Shown here: positions 28,148 to 35,305 of the stretch, piece by piece
How the letters are laid out: every line of letters starts with the position of its first letter
Position numbering within the stretch: the first letter of the stretch is position 1
DNA from: Moritella yayanosii
GTDB lineage: Bacteria; Pseudomonadota; Gammaproteobacteria; Enterobacterales; Moritellaceae
Direction of reading: 5' to 3'
DNA: 64,000 nucleotides
Assembly (NCBI RefSeq): GCF_900465055.1
Contig: NZ_LS483250.1
Location: 1,798,001 to 1,862,000, forward strand
Made by a program: the position numbers and the translations under genes
Notes under the pieces: generated by a model
The model's database searches: none
Told to the model about the DNA's origin: nothing
What the model saw: only the letters and a program-made list of their open reading frames with translations

Positions 28148-28297
28148 ATGATGAAATTGAACGCTTTACTTATAGCCACCAGTTTATTCTTTGCCAACGT
28201 TGTAATAGCGTCTGAACACTGTACTTGGTATATAGAAGATCAAGGTTGGTGCACCCCTTATTTTCCAAGTAGTGCTCTTTACTCTTCAAAAGAATAG
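28148..28297 (+). CDS. Small putative secreted protein (49 residues), in-frame TAG before a further 24 codons
   Basis: ATG ATG at 28148 with AAGGAG 4 bases upstream. The protein opens with a clear signal peptide (MMKLNALLIATSLFFANVVI, cut near ASA/IAS-E) and continues with two cysteines (EHCTWYIEDQGWCTPYFP). It stops at TAG 28295-28297, but the same frame continues to TAA at 28370-28372 with another cysteine (SCENYKVADIQRLHTYTS). The longer version would be 73-74 residues. I do not recognise the family. It is either a truncated gene or a real 49-residue product. It points away from malE2. Confidence 0.55.
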   Translation: MMKLNALLIATSLFFANVVIASEHCTWYIEDQGWCTPYFPSSALYSSKE

Positions 28298-28400
28298 TCT
28301 TGTGAAAATTATAAAGTCGCTGATATTCAGCGGCTTCACACTTACACTTCTATTGAGCTAGATCCAAAATAAAAATCTTAGAGACTGATGTTGTCTGGTT

Positions 28401-28470
28401 GATAATTTCGATAAACTCGATAGCAATAATGACGGTTTGTTGCCAAAAGAAGGATTAGCTAAGTGCAATA
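28401..28470 (+). pseudogene. EF-hand-like coding remnant
   Basis: The frame reads DNFDKLDSNNDGLLPKEG, then LAKCNN. D-S-N-N-D-G-x-x-x-x-E fits the calcium loop of an EF-hand. No start codon is available because a TGA stands just before it. It probably is debris of a small calcium-binding protein, possibly related to the broken gene at 28148. Confidence 0.4.
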
Positions 28471-28494
28471 ATAGAGGGTATAGGTTAGTACGAT

Positions 28495-28680
28495 TAAACG
28501 AATTAGGGATGGGCCCCCTTTTCAGAGGGTCTTTTCTTCGTCTGCAAACAAAAAAAAGAGCAGCTTAAGAAACCGCCCAAGGACTTTCTTGCATTCTTTA
28601 CTTTAGGTTTTATCAGTACCATTTGTTAGACGAACAACGACACGTACTGCACTTCGGCCTTTCTGACCTTGCTCCATCTT
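28495..28680. repeat. Right copy of the direct repeat
   Basis: Matches 23640-23840 in order and orientation, including a hairpin (GGGCCCCC...AGAGGGTC TTTT, 28512-28535), CTGCAAACAAAAAAA and CCGCCCAAGGACTTTCTTGC. It lies just after the malM stop. The two copies are about 4.85 kb apart. Confidence 0.7.
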
Positions 28681-28687
28681 ATAATAA

Positions 28688-29539
28688 TCACTTTTTAATT
28701 AATTCAACAAAGGTAGATTCTGCAGAGCTTGAACCAGCACGCTTCGCTTCGTCTAGCAACTGAAGTGCTTTGTGCATGTCATTCTTCCCTACAGCCGCTT
28801 TGATTTGCGTGTTATAGAAAGCTTCCGTTTCCGGCAGCATTTTTGCACTAGCTGCGTTATTTACAGTCGCTTTCTGTACCAATGGCGCAGCAGCGGCTGC
28901 AACTTCATTCGCACGGTAAGAACGTAGATTTAACGGTTTAAGGCCTAATTCCAAAGAACCAAACTTCTGATGCTGGATCACCGGATCGATGACCATCGGT
29001 CTGGCTAAGCCAAGATCTTCTGCACGAAGACGCTCAGGGTGTGGGATCTGGATTTCGCCTTTGCGATACTCCTGCGGTGAGTAAACCACCATATATGGTG
29101 TGGTTGTCTGATCCATTTCAACACGATACTGATAACTGGCCAGGCTAAAAATACCACCCATTTTAACATCAAAATCATTCAATTCGATCGTTTCTACCGG
29201 CTCAAAATTTGAGTTTAGCAATATAACCTTAGGTGCCAAAACACCCGTTGATCTCATCCAACTTTTTAAATCAACCTGCATACGTTGGACGTTCGCAGGT
29301 AAAGCAAAAGCGGCGAAATAGCTTTTCCCTTCAGGGAATTCTCCGACTTGAGAATAGTCATCAATAGCAAAATCAATTTGATTGCCCTGCATCGGTACCC
29401 ATGAGAATTCGCTATAGGCATTGCAGCAAACAGGAGCCGTTACGACGACGTCTTTTGTTGTTCCTGCTGTCGGGGATACCGCACAGCCAATCAGACTTGC
29501 TGCCAAAAATGCTACAAGTGTGGTTTTAATTATTTTCAT
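28688..29539 (-). CDS. malM: MalM, maltose operon periplasmic protein (lipoprotein form)
   Basis: 283 residues (E. coli MalM about 306). The N-terminus is a lipoprotein signal with lipobox LIGC (Cys near residue 19). The middle holds the MalM-type beta domain: FAIDDYSQVGEFPEGKSYF, VDLKSWMRSTGVLAPKVILL and MVVYSPQEYRKGEIQIPHPE. An A-rich linker leads to a short helical tail. MalM's function is not settled; it follows lamB in enteric bacteria and is MalT-controlled. Here it follows lamB too, separated by a hairpin that may reduce its expression relative to the porin. Confidence 0.9.
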   Translation of the reverse strand: MKIIKTTLVAFLAASLIGCAVSPTAGTTKDVVVTAPVCCNAYSEFSWVPMQGNQIDFAIDDYSQVGEFPEGKSYFAAFALPANVQRMQVDLKSWMRSTGVLAPKVILLNSNFEPVETIELNDFDVKMGGIFSLASYQYRVEMDQTTTPYMVVYSPQEYRKGEIQIPHPERLRAEDLGLARPMVIDPVIQHQKFGSLELGLKPLNLRSYRANEVAAAAAPLVQKATVNNAASAKMLPETEAFYNTQIKAAVGKNDMHKALQLLDEAKRAGSSSAESTFVELIKK

Positions 29540-29633
29540 CTTTGCTCTCCGATACCCTTAAACGCTATTTTATGGGTGTATATCTATTAGATTCCGGTGA
29601 ATCTACAGCAAAATCCAATAGATATATACTCAA

Positions 29634-29657
29634 AAAGGCAGCCCAGAGGCTGCCTTA
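29634..29657 (-). terminator. Terminator/attenuator between lamB and malM
   Basis: On the minus strand AAGGCAGCC-TCT-GGGCTGCC is followed by TTTTTGA, a classic intrinsic terminator 14 bases past the lamB stop. malM lies beyond it, so part of transcription probably stops here. Confidence 0.85.
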
Positions 29658-29670
29658 AACTCAAATTGGT

Positions 29671-30975
29671 TTAGAACCAGATTTCAGTGTGAACACCAAC
29701 AACTATTTCGCTGCTTTCACCAGCTGCTAGCTTAATACCACCAGCACTTTCTTTATCAGTGTTGTAGTAAGTTACGTATGGTTTAATTTGTGGACGTCCG
29801 AAGTAATCCGCATTTACAGTAAATACTGATGCTACTTCTAGCATGTAGTATGTATTGTCGTCTTTACGACCCCATGCAGCGCCATCATCCAACTTCTCTG
29901 ACGATACAGAGCCAGTTAGCTCTAGACGTAGATTGTCATTGATTTTATATGATGGGCGTGCAGCAAACATGATACGCTCAATATTTTTCTGACCGTAGAA
30001 CTCATCGTTTGCGAAATACACAAATTCCGTACCTAGTTGTAGGTTCTCAGAGATATTTAATACACCATAAGAGGTAATAAACAGGCCCGTAGAGTCTTCA
30101 CTGAAATCGCCACTCCAATCACCGAAGTTTACACCACGGTTCGAAGCAATACCTTTACCATATGCAATACCTGTTTGCGTCCAGCCATCTAAACCGTAGT
30201 AGTCACGGTTATAAGTGATCGCACCACCAATACCATTTTCTGCTGATGTCAAACCACCAGACAACTTGTCTTCTTGGTTAGCTTGCTCCATGTACTTAAG
30301 GTCAAAGTTCAAGCTACCACCCAGCGCCTCAACACCGTGATAATAGAAGTTATAAGAAGATAGAGTACTACGCTTACCTAGTTCATTAACGTCACCGTTA
30401 ATATCACTACTTGTATCAGCAACTACAAACGCAAAACCTGCAGTATTACCGCCCAACTTAGTTTGGATACCAGCACCTACACCTGAAGTCTGATTCCAAA
30501 ATTCACCCGATATCAATCCAGCTGAACGATTGAGGAAACGTTGACCGCCCCAAATTGATGTATCTTCACCTAGATATGATAAACCACCAATCTCTACGAA
30601 AGACTCTTTAACTTCAAATTGAGCTCTAGTGTTATTTTTTTGACTACCTGATGAAGAGTACGCAAAAGAGTTACCGTTACCGTATTCAGAACGTACGACG
30701 AAATCAGACCATACTCCATTTTGGTGTTCAGTATGTTTCTTGATAGTAAGTTCAACCTGGTTAGTACTTTGACCAGAAGTACCTGCTGAATGATAATCCG
30801 GCTTACCCATTTCTTCATGTACTGTTTCGCCATCAGCCATACGAAGATTCATTGAACCGTAACCGTGTACTTCCCAACCATCGGTCAAGACATCGGTACC
30901 AGATTCAGCTGCTACGTTATAAGAAGTTAGTGCTACAAGTATCGCCGCTGCTACGGGTAAAAGCTTGTGTGTCAT
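29671..30975 (-). CDS. lamB: Maltoporin (LamB family)
   Basis: 434 residues with a signal peptide ending at YNVAA. LamB marks are WEVHGYGSMNLRMADGE, GLSYLGEDTSIWGGQRF and the terminal strand VVGVHTEIWF ending in aromatic Phe for outer-membrane insertion. The length is close to E. coli LamB (446). It would let maltodextrins diffuse through an 18-strand trimeric pore with an aromatic greasy slide. AAGGG is 9 bases before the ATG. The upstream region has clustered MalT-like boxes and a CRP-type palindrome, so it is likely one of the strongest MalT-dependent promoters here. Confidence 0.95.
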   Translation of the reverse strand: MTHKLLPVAAAILVALTSYNVAAESGTDVLTDGWEVHGYGSMNLRMADGETVHEEMGKPDYHSAGTSGQSTNQVELTIKKHTEHQNGVWSDFVVRSEYGNGNSFAYSSSGSQKNNTRAQFEVKESFVEIGGLSYLGEDTSIWGGQRFLNRSAGLISGEFWNQTSGVGAGIQTKLGGNTAGFAFVVADTSSDINGDVNELGKRSTLSSYNFYYHGVEALGGSLNFDLKYMEQANQEDKLSGGLTSAENGIGGAITYNRDYYGLDGWTQTGIAYGKGIASNRGVNFGDWSGDFSEDSTGLFITSYGVLNISENLQLGTEFVYFANDEFYGQKNIERIMFAARPSYKINDNLRLELTGSVSSEKLDDGAAWGRKDDNTYYMLEVASVFTVNADYFGRPQIKPYVTYYNTDKESAGGIKLAAGESSEIVVGVHTEIWF

Positions 30976-31055
30976 AAGAGTATCCCTTCATTAATTATTT
31001 TAAGAATTGTTTAGAATCTTTCGGAAATTATATTAAGCTTTGATACGGTTTTTCG

Positions 31056-31090
31056 CCTCCTCCTCACGGGGGAGTAGGAGGGAGGAGGAC
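31056..31090 (-). promoter_or_regulatory. Cluster of MalT-box-like sites upstream of lamB
   Basis: A purine/pyrimidine-skewed block has TCCTCC at 31058-31063 facing GGAG, GGAGG and GGAGGAGG at 31071-31088. Several GGAKGA cores occur in both orientations within 35 bases, 80-115 bases before the lamB ATG. Confidence 0.7.
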
Positions 31091-31120
31091 AAGGACGTAG
31101 CACAAAGTGCACACTGGTGT

Positions 31121-31140
31121 TTCGTGACGACTCTCACGAA
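31121..31140. promoter_or_regulatory. CRP-type palindrome upstream of lamB
   Basis: TTCGTGA-CGACTC-TCACGAA is a perfect 7+6+7 palindrome with the GTGA-N6-TCAC core of CRP sites, next to the MalT boxes. Catabolite activation of lamB is the expected role. The remaining 31141-31440 is AT-rich; a 66-codon frame at 31310 has no supporting signal. Confidence 0.7.
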
Positions 31141-31449
31141 TATCAGGCGTATTCCTGTAATTAAAATACGAAACCTCGAAAAATAACATGATTAACATCA
31201 CTTATTTCAGTCATTTATCAAGGAAGTAGTTATAAAAAAACATTGTTATTTTATAAAAAAAAATTATTATTATTGAACTTTTTTTCCACGCTTTAATTAG
31301 GCCAAATATATGAATAAGGGGAGCGTAAAGAATGATGTACCTAGGTTACAATTATCCCATTCATTCCTCGTATTCAAGCAGGGCAGAAATACAGATATGA
31401 TCGTTATGTTCATACCTGTAATGCATCATATTTTCTTTACCCAAAATAA

Positions 31450-31490
31450 AAAAGGCGCTGTTCAAATAACGATTGAACAGAGCCAAGACA
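31450..31490 (-). terminator. Terminator of the oligo-1,6-glucosidase gene
   Basis: On the minus strand CTGTTCAA-TCGTTAT-TTGAACAG is followed by CGCCTTTTTTATTTT, starting about 40 bases past the stop codon. Confidence 0.75.
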
Positions 31491-31527
31491 ATGAAAAAAT
31501 TAACCCTTGATATAAACCAATATCAGC

Positions 31528-33171
31528 TTACGCCGAAAACAATACAGCAAAAGACTCGTAAGGTTTCAGGGTTACCGTATTACTTAGCTGCTGATGTGAC
31601 TCATAGTTGAAAATAATGCATTCAGCTTGCGCGGTCTGAAGTGACTCCGGCACAGCAACTGTGACGTTGCTGGCAGTAAAGTTATTCAGTACAAACAGAC
31701 GATGCTGTTCATCTGAGCGGACATAACCAAATACCTGCTCATGTTCTTCAAATACCGGCTCAAAAGTGCCGTATACAATCACAGGTAATGACTTACGTAA
31801 CTTAATCAGCTTCTGGTAGTGATAAAAAATAGAATTCTGATCTTCCAGCGCCGCATCCACGTTGATCTCAGGGTAATTAGGGTTAACCTGCAACCAAGGC
31901 TGGCTCGTTGAGAAACCTGCGTTATCCGTATTGCTCCACTGCATTGGCGTACGACCGTTATCACGACTATTTTCATGAACAGCAGCCAGCATAGTTTCAG
32001 GCGCAACGCCATTTTCGGTACGTTCTTTATAGAAATTCAGGGTTTCAATATCCCGATAGTCATCAATACTGTCGAACGCGACATTCGTCATGCCGATCTC
32101 TTCGCCCTGATAAACATACGGCGTGCCTTTCATCATGTGCAGCGTTGTCGCCAGCATTTTTGCCGATTCAACACGATACTGCTTATCATCACCAAACTTC
32201 GACACGGCACGAGGGAGATCATGATTATTCCAGAATAGGGAATTCCAGCCCTCATCTGCCAGCTCTATCTGCCACTTAGTTAGCACGCGCTTGAATTCAG
32301 GTAGGTCAAGCGCAATCGGGTTCCACTTATCACCGTGCTTCCACGTCAAGGAAATGTGCTCAAATTGGAACACCATTGAAAATTCATTACGTGCAGGATC
32401 ACTGTACAACTTGGCCATTTCAGGGGTCGCATCCCACGTTTCACCGACCGTGAGCAGATCTTTATCACCGAAAGTCGCGCGATTCATTTCTTGTAGTAGC
32501 GGATGTAAACGAGGTCCATTACCTGTGATTTTCTTATCAATTTCCTTACCAATAAGATCGATAACATCAAGACGGAATCCACCAATACCTCGATCGATCC
32601 ACCAGTTCATCATCTTATGCACTTCTTCTTGAACTTTCGGGTTCTCCCAGTTCAAATCAGGCTGCCTCTTAGAGAAAAGGTGGAAATAATATTCACCCGT
32701 GTTGTCATCCCACTCCCAAGCTCCGCCACCAAACACCGAGCCTTGGTCATCCGGTACAGAACCATCTTCTTTTGGCTGGCGCCAAATATAGTAGTCACGA
32801 TATGGGTTATCTTTCGACTTGCGCGCTTCTGTAAACCAGAGGTGTTCATCGGAAGTATGGTTAACCACCAAATCCATGATAATACGGATATCACGTTGCT
32901 TGGCATCGGCAAGCAACTGCAGCATATCTTCCATCGAGCCAAATTCTGCGGCGATATCTTGATAGTCAGAAATATCATAGCCGTTATCATCCATTGGTGA
33001 ACGGTAAACAGGCGATAACCAAATCACGTTGACACCTAAGGCTTTCAGGTAATCCAGCTTACTGATAATACCTTGCAGATCACCCATGCCATCATTATTA
33101 GAATCACAAAAGCTGCGTGGATAAATCTGGTAGACAACTGCATCGTGCCACCACTTTGGGGTCATTTTCAT
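31528..33171 (-). CDS. GH13 alpha-glucosidase, probably oligo-1,6-glucosidase
   Basis: 547 residues, cytosolic (no signal peptide), the usual length for GH13 oligosaccharide hydrolases. Blocks: WWHDAVVYQIYPRSF, a calcium-loop DSNNDGMGD, DLVVNHTSDEH, nucleophile Asp in GFRLDVIDLIGK, acid Glu in TVGETWDATP, and FWNNHDLPRAVS. The residue after the nucleophile is Val, the type found in alpha-1,6-specific enzymes, whereas alpha-1,4 enzymes usually have Ala or Thr; this is family knowledge applied here. It would cleave isomaltose-type ends left from branched dextrins. A LysR regulator is divergently transcribed with an operator-like palindrome between. Confidence 0.9.
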   Translation of the reverse strand: MKMTPKWWHDAVVYQIYPRSFCDSNNDGMGDLQGIISKLDYLKALGVNVIWLSPVYRSPMDDNGYDISDYQDIAAEFGSMEDMLQLLADAKQRDIRIIMDLVVNHTSDEHLWFTEARKSKDNPYRDYYIWRQPKEDGSVPDDQGSVFGGGAWEWDDNTGEYYFHLFSKRQPDLNWENPKVQEEVHKMMNWWIDRGIGGFRLDVIDLIGKEIDKKITGNGPRLHPLLQEMNRATFGDKDLLTVGETWDATPEMAKLYSDPARNEFSMVFQFEHISLTWKHGDKWNPIALDLPEFKRVLTKWQIELADEGWNSLFWNNHDLPRAVSKFGDDKQYRVESAKMLATTLHMMKGTPYVYQGEEIGMTNVAFDSIDDYRDIETLNFYKERTENGVAPETMLAAVHENSRDNGRTPMQWSNTDNAGFSTSQPWLQVNPNYPEINVDAALEDQNSIFYHYQKLIKLRKSLPVIVYGTFEPVFEEHEQVFGYVRSDEQHRLFVLNNFTASNVTVAVPESLQTAQAECIIFNYESHQQLSNTVTLKPYESFAVLFSA

Positions 33172-33204
33172 GGACAGGTTTTCCCTTAAATAGGCTTAAA
33201 TAAA

Positions 33205-33235
33205 AAAAGTGATATCTTCAATACCTATATCATAA
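33205..33235. promoter_or_regulatory. Second, imperfect LysR-operator-like site
   Basis: GTGATATCTTCAATACCTATATCA repeats the outer half-sites of the perfect palindrome at 33273 with a changed left interior. It is nearer the glucosidase start, where a LysR activation subsite would be expected. Confidence 0.5.
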
Positions 33236-33272
33236 TCTTCTACTTAGCGGTTTAAAATATCCTACCCCGTCT

Positions 33273-33297
33273 GTGATATAGGTTTTACCTATATCAC
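33273..33297. promoter_or_regulatory. Perfect 11+3+11 palindrome, probable LysR operator
   Basis: Arms GTGATATAGGT and ACCTATATCAC surround TTT in the 240-base gap between the oligo-1,6-glucosidase (start 33171) and the LysR gene. It contains the T-N11-A pattern of LysR recognition sites. Confidence 0.75.
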
Positions 33298-33407
33298 CAA
33301 TAATTTAAGAGAGCTCGCTCACAAGTTTCAACGGATCAGGATTCCCACCAAATTCAATAAGTGTGATACTTGTCGCCAAACTCTTTCAGCCGCAGAGTCA
33401 CTACGTT

Positions 33408-34316
33408 ATGGATAAAAGCTACAAACAGTTTCTTGTCGTCGCCGAGCTGAGTAATATCAGCCTTGCTGCCAGCCATTTAGGTCTCAGCCAGCCAACGCTG
33501 ACCAATAACATGAAAAAACTCGAAGCGAGCTTTGATGTTCCCTTGTTTATCCGTAAATCCAAGGGTGTTGAACTAACTGAATATGGACGATTATTGCAGG
33601 AACAAGCGCTCGAACTGCAACGCCGTCATGACTCACTGTTACACAAAATGGCAGATCTTAAAGAAAGAAAAACTGATAAAATCAAGATAGGTACCGGTGA
33701 TGCCTGGTGGGAAGTTTTTGTTAAGCAGGCACTGCAGCAATATAGTGACGATAACCCTTCCATCTCGATTCAACTTGAATTCGGTAACCATCTAAAATTG
33801 ATGGATATGCTGATACACGGTAAAATAGACCTGTTTGTCGGTCATGAAATTGTTGGCTTATCGCGGCGCTGCAATGTCACATTTATTCCGTTGTTGCAGG
33901 ATAAAGAAGCGCTGTTTGTCCATCACTCCCACCCTTTGCTTGTTAATCAATGGCGAGAAGCGGATACCGAGCTATATCCTTTATTGCAAGTAACGCCTGA
34001 TTCAGACGCTTATCAGCATTTGATTGAAAACCCACAGCCCAAACAGCGAGAAAGAGAACGAAAAAAAGTATCAGAACGCATTGTTTACGAGATCAATTCA
34101 TTGACAGCCAGCATAGATATTCTTAGCTCAACAACGGCAATTATGCCCTATCCGCGGAGCATGGTAGATTACTTTTCACAGGCAGATATAGTGCCCCTGC
34201 CGTTAGCCCAAGACGGTCAAACTGGCACAGTTGGGATTTATCACTTGAATGAAGTACTGGTAAAACACGTCGCAGACATCAAGCACCAACTGGTGTTGCA
34301 TGGCCAGTTAATTTAG
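33408..34316 (+). CDS. LysR-family transcriptional regulator
   Basis: 302 residues from ATG 33408 (MDKSYKQFLVVAEL), the standard LysR opening; an upstream GTG at 33363 would add 15 atypical residues. Helix-turn-helix NISLAASHLGLSQPTLTNNM, then the wing KSKGVELTEYG, a linker helix and a periplasmic-binding-type effector domain (IKIGTGDAWWEVFV; LFVGHEIVGL; TAIMPYPRSMV). It is divergent from the oligo-1,6-glucosidase gene, with paired palindromes between, so it most likely controls that gene and itself. The effector is unknown; an isomaltose-type sugar is a guess from context. Confidence 0.88.
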   Translation: MDKSYKQFLVVAELSNISLAASHLGLSQPTLTNNMKKLEASFDVPLFIRKSKGVELTEYGRLLQEQALELQRRHDSLLHKMADLKERKTDKIKIGTGDAWWEVFVKQALQQYSDDNPSISIQLEFGNHLKLMDMLIHGKIDLFVGHEIVGLSRRCNVTFIPLLQDKEALFVHHSHPLLVNQWREADTELYPLLQVTPDSDAYQHLIENPQPKQRERERKKVSERIVYEINSLTASIDILSSTTAIMPYPRSMVDYFSQADIVPLPLAQDGQTGTVGIYHLNEVLVKHVADIKHQLVLHGQLI

Positions 34317-34413
34317 ATGTAGTAAAAAATCAATTATGGTAAAAGAAATACTGACGTTAAATGGGTATCTTTAAGAGCTGACCAAGAGGTCTGAGCATTA
34401 GTGATAATCAACA

Positions 34414-34680
34414 TTATTTTTCTTCCCATTGCTCCCAGCTAGGTAACTTTAGATTCTTCACAGTAAAGATAATGCTTGTGGCTGAAAACAGCCCAGAAAT
34501 AAAACCAAAGCTTACTGAAGTACAGAATAGCGATAGGTAATTAAATCCTAAAGTATTATGCTCTATAAACCATGGGGCCCCGCCAAAAATTAAAGAACCA
34601 ATAATTGATTGTAATAATAATATTTTCAATGGGTTCTCAAAAACGATAGGTTTTCCATCAATCCCAGTTAATTTGTAAAA
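34414..34680 (-). pseudogene. Small membrane-protein fragment of unknown family
   Basis: The frame stays open from just after a TGA near 34705 to the TAA at 34414, about 88 codons, with no ATG. It reads YKLTGIDGKPIVFENPLK before two hydrophobic segments (LLLQSIIGSLIFGGAPWFI and LFCTSVSFGFISGLFSATSI) and a charged tail LPSWEQWEEK. An internal TTG would give 71 residues. I do not recognise it. It probably is the 3' part of a longer gene cut off at the palindrome 34675-34716. Confidence 0.4.
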
Positions 34681-34716
34681 GAATCAGAAATAAGGTCTTA
34701 TTTCTGATTCTTTTAC
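34675..34716. repeat. 42-base near-perfect palindrome
   Basis: Two 20-base arms (34675-34694 and 34697-34716) are exactly complementary around a GT centre. Each arm starts GTAAAAGAATCAG and ends AAATAAG. It could be a strong terminator hairpin (no separate T run) or the joined ends of an excised element. Confidence 0.85.
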
Positions 34717-34811
34717 ACCTAAAGATATTAAATATTTTCGTTGCCTTTCCATATTTATTCATGATTTAAATCTCCGAATAATATTGGCTATATAATTAAC
34801 TTCCGTCACGA

Positions 34812-34907
34812 TTAAAAATCTAAATTGCTAATGGCTTCGTCTAGCGTGAGTAGTTTGGGGGTTTTATATATTGCTCTAGCTAACAGCTCTATCTTGATCT
34901 GTTTTTG
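34812..34907 (-). pseudogene. ABC exporter ATPase remnant
   Basis: The frame reads QIKIELLARAIYKTPKLL followed by TLDEAISNLDF and a stop. This matches the stretch after the ABC signature through Walker B and D-loop of peptide/bacteriocin exporters (QR-x-x-LARA-x-Y-x-x-PK-x-L-x-LDEA-x-S-x-LD), with degenerate signature residues. Only ~31 codons survive. Elsewhere in 34720-35240 no further coding or structural signal was found. Confidence 0.55.
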
Positions 34908-35246
34908 GTGAAATAGTTCGATTCAAAGTATTGAATGAAAACATAAAAAAGAACTCATTTAATTTTCAAATTATATTATTCAACAGCATATGCACACATC
35001 CAGATGTCCCTATCTGATTACAACCAAACATCAGTAAATTTGAGCAGTCGCAGGGGCATTGATGCTATTCAAACATTTGATACTATTAACTATTAAAGCA
35101 CGTTATCTAAATTAAACCATCGATTAAGCTTAAAGCAGAACTCTGCCAAATATCGATGAGCGGTCTCTTATACGCAAGTAAACGATGTTGTGAAGGCTGT
35201 AATGGGTTGGGTATGTTTACGGAAGTTTTCAAAGCAGTGATGGTAA

Positions 35247-35284
35247 ATAAAGACACCCCTTTAATCCGGAGTGCCTTTATTTTT
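35247..35284. terminator. Terminator of the GH31 gene
   Basis: TAAAG-A-CAC-C-CC ... GG-A-GTG-C-CTTTA forms a stem with two mismatches. On the minus strand it ends in TTTATTTACC, on the plus strand in TTTATTTTTT. It lies about 20 bases past the GH31 stop. Confidence 0.6.
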
Positions 35285-35305
35285 TGCCCGTAAAATTTCG
35301 CTGAA

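Noticed and set aside
31310-31510. 66-codon rightward frame between lamB and the oligo-1,6-glucosidase
   Set aside because: Contains the terminator stem of the opposing gene and has no ribosome site or family resemblance.
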